From the NCBI RefSeq assembly GCF_050320395.1, contig NZ_CP144459.1:2542001-2606000 (forward strand): a stretch of 64,000 bases of DNA, given 5' to 3'. The notes beneath the pieces are model-generated. The model was not told the origin of the DNA, ran no database searches, and worked only from the letters and a program-made list of their open reading frames with translations. Position numbers and translations under genes: made by a program. Positions 59,028 through 64,000 of this stretch are shown piece after piece. Position 1 is the first letter of the stretch; each line of letters begins with the position of its first letter. This DNA is from Treponema_C sp050320395. GTDB lineage: Bacteria; Spirochaetota; Spirochaetia; Treponematales; Treponemataceae.

Positions 59028-60161
59028 ATGGCTCTTAACTGCGGTATTGTAGGATTACCGAACGTCGGTAAATCGACTATTTTTTCAGCGCTTACTTCCG
59101 CGCCCGCCGAAGCGGCGAACTACCCCTTTTGTACGATAAACCCCAATGTGGGCATCGTCGACTTACCGGACGAACGCCTGGACTTTTTATATGAAAAATT
59201 CTCTTCAAAGCGCCGCGTTCCGGCATCGGTTGAATTCGTCGATATAGCCGGCTTGGTAAAGGGCGCATCAAAGGGAGAGGGTTTGGGAAACCAGTTTTTG
59301 GGTCACATCCGCGAGGTCGGTATTATCGCCCATGTTGTACGCTGTTTCGACAACGGCGACATCATCCACGTAAACAATAAAATAGACCCCGCCGACGATA
59401 TTGAAACAATCAATATGGAGCTTGCCTTTGCCGATTTGGACAGCGTTGAAAAGCGCATCGAAAAGGCAAACCGCGCGATGCGTGTTATGGGAAAGGATGA
59501 GCAAAAAAAAGCTTCTCTCATTTTGTCCGCCCTTGATAAGATTAAACCCCTGCTCGAAAACGGAAAAAGCGCGCGCTTTGCCGAACTTACCGACGAAGAA
59601 AAAAACGCCGTGTACGATTTACATTTGATTACGATGAAACCCCAGCTTTACGTTTGCAATGTGGATGAAGAGGGCATAAAAAACGGCAATCAATATATTG
59701 AAGCGGTCAAAAAAATCGCCGCCGCCGAAAAATATCCGGACGGAAGCTCCTCCGATGTTGTCGTTATTTGCGGTAAATTCGAAGCGGAACTTGCCGGTCT
59801 TGAAAGCGAAGAAGAACGAAAAGAGTTTTTAAGCGAACTGGGCTTAAAAGAGTCGGGCTTGAGCGTTTTGGCACGGACGGCATACCGCCTTTTGGGACTG
59901 AGAACCTTTTTAACGGCCGGCGAAGATGAGTGCCGCGCATGGACTATCCGTGCAGGAGATACGGCTCCGCAAGCGGCGGGCGTTATTCACACCGACTTTG
60001 AAAAAGGCTTTATCAAGGCCGAAACCTATTCGTTCGAAGATTTTAAAACCTACGGCTCGGAGGCCGCGATAAAGGCGGCGGGAAAATACCGGGTTGAAGG
60101 CCGCGACTATGTAGTCCAAGACGGAGACGTTATTTTCTTTAAATTCAACGTAACAAAATAG
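59028..60161 (+). CDS. ychF: YchF/Ola1-type P-loop ATPase/GTPase
   Basis: A 377-residue conserved translation-associated P-loop protein. G1 GIVGLPNVGKSTIFSALTS, the NYPFCTINPNVG segment, G3 VDIAGLVKGASKGEGLGN, and an NVDE in place of NKxD, which shifts specificity to ATP. A C-terminal TGS domain follows (AWTIRAGDTAPQAAGVIHTDF). AAGGAC is the ribosome binding site. Confidence 0.95.
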   Translation: MALNCGIVGLPNVGKSTIFSALTSAPAEAANYPFCTINPNVGIVDLPDERLDFLYEKFSSKRRVPASVEFVDIAGLVKGASKGEGLGNQFLGHIREVGIIAHVVRCFDNGDIIHVNNKIDPADDIETINMELAFADLDSVEKRIEKANRAMRVMGKDEQKKASLILSALDKIKPLLENGKSARFAELTDEEKNAVYDLHLITMKPQLYVCNVDEEGIKNGNQYIEAVKKIAAAEKYPDGSSSDVVVICGKFEAELAGLESEEERKEFLSELGLKESGLSVLARTAYRLLGLRTFLTAGEDECRAWTIRAGDTAPQAAGVIHTDFEKGFIKAETYSFEDFKTYGSEAAIKAAGKYRVEGRDYVVQDGDVIFFKFNVTK

Positions 60162-60206
60162 AAAAAGCCGTAAAATGCGGCCGAAAAATCTCCGATACGG
60201 ACCGCT

Positions 60207-60228
60207 AAAAAGCTGCCGGAGGCTTTTT
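60207..60228 (+). terminator. Terminator after ychF
   Basis: AAAAAGC (60207-60213) pairs with GCTTTTT (60222-60228) across 8 bases. Confidence 0.6.
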
Positions 60229-60308
60229 ACCGCGATTTTTTTCAAATTTTCCCCAAAAAAGTCTCTTTTTTTCCGCATCCGCCCCTATATATATCATAGG
60301 AGCTGTGT

Positions 60309-61373
60309 ATGAAAAACAAAGGCTTTTTATTCCGCTTGCTGCCGCTGTTCGCCGCCTGTCTTATCCTGCTTTGTACCTGCAACGGAAACGGCGGCGGAAA
60401 AACCGTACGCATTATAAGCTGGAACCTGCAAACCTTTTTCGACGCGCAAACGGCCGGAACCGAATATGCGGACTTTAAGGGGGCAAAAAGCCCGTGGAAC
60501 CGCGAAAAATACGAGGCGCGGTTGGACAAATTGGCCGCCTTTATAAAAGAAAATCCTGCGGATATCTATGTGTTTCAGGAAACGGAAAACGAAGCCGTTT
60601 TGCAGGATATAGCAAACCGCTGTGCGGGAACGGCCTTTTTGCCGCAAAAACCCCTCTATGTCTGCTTTGCAGGCGAAACGGGCAGCGCCTTGGGAATAGG
60701 CGTTTTATCGCGCCTGCCGATGGAAAATGTAAAAATACACCGAACGGATATTCGAGCTGTCCGCGGTAACGGCATAAAAAACGGCTCCGATATTCTGCCC
60801 GTTTTACAGCCGCCCCTCCGTCCCCTCCTCGAGCTGGGTCTTCAGTCGGGAAAAAAAACCTTCACCCTCTTTGCCTGTCATTGGAAGTCGAAAAGCGGCG
60901 GAGAACAAGCAAGCGATATGTGGCGCTCCGTGCAGGAAAAGGTACTTGCCGAACGCATCGATTTTTTAAACAGGGAAACGGAAAAAATGCCGGTTATCGC
61001 CTGCGGCGATTTTAATCGTGCGTTGGAAGAATTCAATCGGCGGACGGAAGGGCAGAGCCTGTGTTTTTCGGCAGGCGAAAAAGCGGTTGAACTTTTTTCC
61101 GCATGGATTGAGTTTTCCGATACAAGAGAACCGGACAGCCGATTACAAAAGAAGGTGCATACGGATTTATCACGAGGCTCATATTATTTTAAAGGAAAAT
61201 GGGAAAAAATAGACCACTTTTTTTACAACGGTTTTGTAAACGCGGTCCGCTTTTATGCGATGAGTACCGGAGCGTATACGGACGACAAGGGAATCCCCAA
61301 GCGGTATAATCCGCACACAGGCTCCGGCTATTCGGATCACTTACCGCTTCTTTTTGAATTTTCCATTCAGTGA
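60309..61373 (+). CDS. Lipoprotein of the endonuclease/exonuclease/phosphatase family
   Basis: A 354-residue protein with a lipoprotein signal (LLPLFAACLILLCTC) and an EEP domain: IISWNLQTFF, YVFQETENEAV, FACHWKSKSGG, ACGDFNRALEE, and GYSDHLPLLFEF. The SWN/QE/HWKS/GDFN/SDH set is complete and closer to DNase I-like nucleases than the membrane-anchored EEP protein at 4795-5925. It may degrade extracellular DNA for nutrients or trap clearance; the substrate is not proven. Confidence 0.86.
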   Translation: MKNKGFLFRLLPLFAACLILLCTCNGNGGGKTVRIISWNLQTFFDAQTAGTEYADFKGAKSPWNREKYEARLDKLAAFIKENPADIYVFQETENEAVLQDIANRCAGTAFLPQKPLYVCFAGETGSALGIGVLSRLPMENVKIHRTDIRAVRGNGIKNGSDILPVLQPPLRPLLELGLQSGKKTFTLFACHWKSKSGGEQASDMWRSVQEKVLAERIDFLNRETEKMPVIACGDFNRALEEFNRRTEGQSLCFSAGEKAVELFSAWIEFSDTREPDSRLQKKVHTDLSRGSYYFKGKWEKIDHFFYNGFVNAVRFYAMSTGAYTDDKGIPKRYNPHTGSGYSDHLPLLFEFSIQ

Positions 61374-61394
61374 AGAAACGGCAAAGCCGGCTTT

Positions 61395-61556
61395 TTATTC
61401 AACTTTTGTAAAACTGTCTTTGCCTACTCCGCAAAGGGGGCAAACCCAATCATCGGGGATATCTTCAAATGCCGTACCGGGAGCAATTCCGCTGTCGGGA
61501 TCGCCTACTGCCGGATCGTATTCGTAACCGCATACGGTACATACATATTTTGCCAT
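61395..61556 (-). CDS. Rubredoxin
   Basis: A 53-residue one-iron electron carrier: MAKYVCTVCGYEYDP, then FEDIPDDWVCPLCGVGK. The four iron ligands are in VCTVCGY and VCPLCGV. AAGGAG precedes the ATG. In treponemes rubredoxin feeds electrons to superoxide reductase (neelaredoxin), fitting an anaerobe that must handle oxygen. No reductase gene adjoins it. Confidence 0.95.
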   Translation of the reverse strand: MAKYVCTVCGYEYDPAVGDPDSGIAPGTAFEDIPDDWVCPLCGVGKDSFTKVE

Positions 61557-61674
61557 AATGTTCTCCTTCCAATCGGTTTATGGGATTTATAAAATCCCGT
61601 CAATTCTGTCTTCGCATATAATACCCGATAAACGTTTTTCTGTCGATAGTTTCGACAAAAAAATTGCAGTCCCC

Positions 61675-62334
61675 TTACATATACTCCCGAAAACTTTCGG
61701 CATACCAATCGCAGTATTCTTTCATTTTTTCAGGCGGACACTGTGCCGTTTCATCATGAAGGGCGGCAACCGGATAACCGGCTTGTTTGGCGGTACGCAC
61801 GGCGAAAAAAGCGTCCTCAAAGACAACGGTTTTTTCTATCGATGTACCTAAAAGCTCGCGCGCCTTATGGAAGATAACAGGTGAGTCGGCCTTTGCGCTT
61901 CCGGCTTCGGTAGAGGTTACAATACCGGTAAAAAAGCGGTCAATCTTCAAACGCTCAAGTACGATTTCGACCAAGTGGCGGTCTGTTGCCGTTGCAATCG
62001 AAGCCTTTATACCGTGTTTTTCCATCATTTTTAAGAATTCCGGTACAGCCGGTTTTAAGCCGACGGTTGTGCGGTATTTTTCTTCAACAACGGCATTGCA
62101 GCCTGCAATAACGTCTTCGCGCTTCATGCCTAAATTATAACGGGTGTTTAAATAATCGGCCGCATCGATGATGGTAAGCGGATATAAAGTTCTGTCCAAA
62201 TTCGGTTCGGGAGTCAACCCCTTGCTGCGGATATAGGAACTTCCCATCGATTGCCATATCCGCATCGAGTCCACCAGAGTACCGTCCATATCGAATACGG
62301 CACCGTCGAAATCGGTAATGTTGAATTTTTTCAT
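61675..62334 (-). CDS. HAD-superfamily phosphatase, beta-phosphoglucomutase-like
   Basis: A 219-residue protein. Motif I is VFDMDGTLVDS, motif II ASIATATDRH, motif III with the KADSPVIFHKA lysine region, and motif IV VVFEDAFFAVRTAKQAG. The helical cap sits between motifs I and II. It is probably a sugar-phosphate phosphatase or mutase. The ATG at 62334 has AAGGTG 6 bases upstream; an in-frame GTG at 62343 overlaps that site and is rejected. Confidence 0.85.
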   Translation of the reverse strand: MKKFNITDFDGAVFDMDGTLVDSMRIWQSMGSSYIRSKGLTPEPNLDRTLYPLTIIDAADYLNTRYNLGMKREDVIAGCNAVVEEKYRTTVGLKPAVPEFLKMMEKHGIKASIATATDRHLVEIVLERLKIDRFFTGIVTSTEAGSAKADSPVIFHKARELLGTSIEKTVVFEDAFFAVRTAKQAGYPVAALHDETAQCPPEKMKEYCDWYAESFREYM

Positions 62335-62352
62335 ATTGTTCACCTTGTTGAT

Positions 62353-63291
62353 TTATGTTCTGCTTAAAAACCATGAAAGTCCGCGGTTGCCGAGTTTTAC
62401 GATGCCGCGTTTTTCCGCATCCAGTGCAAGCTGTTTAAAACGCCCGTAGCCGTAGTCGCGGTAATTGATTTTTTTTGCCGCTTCATTAAAGAGCATGGGC
62501 TTATCGCCGTCCAAAATGCCCAAAAGCAAATTGAACACTTCGGGCAATCCCTTTTGCGCATGCTCGGTAATTTCCAAAATATTGCCGTCTTCATCGGCAT
62601 AACGCAAGCCTTTAAATTTAAGCGCGTCGTTTATAAAAGCCTTCCATGTACGGTAGCCGAGTTTTTTTTCGTCAAAGCCCGAATTGAGCAGTTTCATGCG
62701 GATTTTTACCGCACCCAAATGCGGCGTTTTGCCTTCTTTTTCCATACTGTCGACCGCATCTTCGAGCAGTTCAAAGGCGCGCTCCTTGGTAAGCTTTTCC
62801 GCACGATTGCTGCCGTTTTCGTCGTCGCCGCTGTTGTCCGCCGAGTCCGCGTCGTCGATAATATCGCGGTAATCTTTAAAATCGTCCGCCATCTTTAACA
62901 AATCTTCGGATGCGTTTTTTGTAACGTCGCAGATAATCTGGGTGCGTTTGCCGTATTTACGCAAACTGAGCAAAAGGGGACGGAAGTCCGCATCCCCTGT
63001 AATCAGCACGAATTTTTCAATATGCGGATATTGAAAAATCAACTCCACCCCGTGCGTTACCATCGACATATCGGAGCTGTCCTTGCGCGATGCGGGAACG
63101 TGAATCAATTCAAAGCTGTTTGCCGCCAGCTCCGAGGCGATATTTTTTATATTGTTGCGGTTCCAATCGCCGAATGCCATTGCATAAGAGATTTTCCCCT
63201 CTTCCGAAATCGTATCGACAATGAGCTGAATATAGTTTGTTCCGCGCGGCGGCGTAACGTTTTCTATGTCCCATAAAATAGCCGTATTCAT
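62353..63291 (-). CDS. NYN-domain nuclease with C-terminal LOTUS/OST-HTH domains
   Basis: A 312-residue protein. Residues 1-140 form a NYN (PIN-like) domain with acids Asp8 (LWDIEN), Asp74 (DSSDM) and Asp100/Asp102 (LITGDADF). An acidic linker (about 145-165) follows, then two winged-helix LOTUS-like units (HLGAVKIRMKLLNSGFDEKK and MLFNEAAKKINYRDYGYGRF). NYN-LOTUS proteins are RNA-binding nucleases whose bacterial targets are unknown. GGGAGG precedes the ATG. Confidence 0.85.
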   Translation of the reverse strand: MNTAILWDIENVTPPRGTNYIQLIVDTISEEGKISYAMAFGDWNRNNIKNIASELAANSFELIHVPASRKDSSDMSMVTHGVELIFQYPHIEKFVLITGDADFRPLLLSLRKYGKRTQIICDVTKNASEDLLKMADDFKDYRDIIDDADSADNSGDDENGSNRAEKLTKERAFELLEDAVDSMEKEGKTPHLGAVKIRMKLLNSGFDEKKLGYRTWKAFINDALKFKGLRYADEDGNILEITEHAQKGLPEVFNLLLGILDGDKPMLFNEAAKKINYRDYGYGRFKQLALDAEKRGIVKLGNRGLSWFLSRT

Positions 63292-63396
63292 ATATCCTCC
63301 CGAATGCAGGCGATAGTACCAGTTATATCAATTATATCAGTATATAGGGAAATGCAATAAAGATAAAGCACCGCCTTGTATTTTTATTTTATAAAG

Positions 63397-63428
63397 CACT
63401 TTACAAAATAAAGTGGCCGTGATATGAT
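63397..63428 (+). promoter_or_regulatory. Promoter with overlapping inverted repeat
   Basis: TTTACA (63400-63405), 17 bases, TATGAT (63423-63428). CACTTTA (63397-63403) and TAAAGTG (63409-63415), 5 bases apart, overlap the -35. Confidence 0.6.
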
Positions 63429-63459
63429 TTTCTTATCTTAAATATTTAAGGAGAAGAAA

Positions 63460-63966
63460 ATGAAAAAAATCATGCTTTGTGTTTTTTTGTGTTGTGTTAT
63501 CTTTGTTTCCGTTTATGCGGAACCCAAGCAAAGCGCTGTTACGGGTATCGCCTTCGATTACGCCCTTGTCGGACGTCAAAACGATTTCGGTATGTCGGCT
63601 GCCGTTACGTCTCCTTGGCTGTTTTATAATTCGGCCGCATTGAAGATAAATGCCGGCTGCTTTTTTCCGAATCCGCAGCGAAAAAAGTTCTATTACGTAC
63701 TTGACGTTTCGTTGACGGGAGGGACGCTCATGCAAACGGCAAATATACGTCTTTACGGCGGAGGCGGCCCCGTCTTTGTGTTTCCCGCTCAAAAAGATAA
63801 GCCCGCCGTACTCATAAGCGGACAAGGCTTTTTCGGCTTTGAATTTTTTACGGGAAAGCGGTCTGCGGATTTCAGTGTTTTTACCGAAATGGGAGGCGGA
63901 GGACTCGGATTTACGGCAAAGGCGGGCATGCGCTACACCATACCGATGCTGCCGCGTTCAAAATAA
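63460..63966 (+). CDS. Exported beta-rich protein of unknown function
   Basis: A 168-residue protein with a clear signal peptide (IMLCVFLCCVIFVSVYAEP). The mature part has alternating, glycine- and aromatic-rich strands (GFFGFEFFTG, GGGGLGFTAKAGMRYTIP), as in small outer-membrane barrels or periplasmic beta proteins. No family was recognised. AAGGAG precedes the ATG. The remaining 34 bases of the window show no gene. Confidence 0.6.
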   Translation: MKKIMLCVFLCCVIFVSVYAEPKQSAVTGIAFDYALVGRQNDFGMSAAVTSPWLFYNSAALKINAGCFFPNPQRKKFYYVLDVSLTGGTLMQTANIRLYGGGGPVFVFPAQKDKPAVLISGQGFFGFEFFTGKRSADFSVFTEMGGGGLGFTAKAGMRYTIPMLPRSK

Positions 63967-64000
63967 ACAAGCGTCCTTGGAGCTGTTTAAAAGCCGGCTT

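Noticed and set aside
1..64000. CRISPR array, insertion sequence or prophage
   Set aside because: I found no regularly spaced repeats, transposase, integrase or phage structural gene. The only accessory-looking blocks are the toxin-antitoxin remnant, vapBC and the tRNA-linked island.

Overview
The window is from a spirochaete, most likely a Treponema of the oral or gut type. The evidence is a FlbB-FliK-FlgD-FlgE periplasmic-flagellum cluster whose FlgE keeps the Lys165/Cys178 cross-link pair of spirochaete hooks, a eukaryote-type hexokinase, a short archaeal-like PheT, a leader-rich lipoprotein, and a mostly anaerobic gene set (glycyl radical enzyme, anaerobic sulfatase maturase, rubredoxin, bacteriohemerythrin). 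Base composition is moderate (mid-40s % GC by eye). One gene, an Abi_2-type gene at 30784-31743, is clearly more AT-rich.

Layout. 1-7.6 kb: a truncated membrane protein, a small XRE regulator, an argS-arcA-pdxK operon, a membrane-anchored EEP-family phosphoesterase and RNase Y. 7.7-12.9 kb: bacteriohemerythrin, a lipoprotein behind a 13-base poly-C tract and a terminator-like hairpin, a decayed toxin-antitoxin unit between 30-bp direct repeats, glyA and a NifX-like protein. 12.9-21.3 kb: flgE, flgD, fliK, flbB, a large gluzincin/beta-propeller exported protein and hexokinase. 21.4-29.2 kb: NifU-like, SlyD, shikimate kinase, PrsW-like protease, PilZ, pheT, radical SAM maturase, SpoU methylase and GalM-like epimerase. 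29.2-31.8 kb: initiator tRNA followed by an accessory island (AAA/DUF4143 ATPase and Abi_2 HEPN protein). 31.9-39.6 kb: prmC, a Rel with a dead hydrolase site, VapBC, a 32-residue membrane peptide, U32 protein, esterase and metA.

39.6-45.7 kb is a carbohydrate locus: RpiR regulator, SIS isomerase/deaminase-like protein and ROK kinase, divergent from an ABC importer that lacks its own ATPase. After mnmG, 47.7-56.7 kb is a second and more unusual locus: a DeoR regulator, an RbsABC-type importer, a ROK kinase, a dehydratase-type glycyl radical enzyme and a short activating enzyme. Together these look like uptake, phosphorylation and radical dehydration of a sugar or polyol. 56.7-64 kb: ppk, ychF, a second EEP protein (lipoprotein), rubredoxin, a HAD phosphatase, a NYN-LOTUS protein and an exported beta-rich protein.

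A theme across the window is that at least ten genes have a good -10 box ending only 6-10 bases before the start codon and no Shine-Dalgarno sequence, so their mRNAs should be leaderless. Functional calls rest on motifs and remembered family features. No database search was possible.
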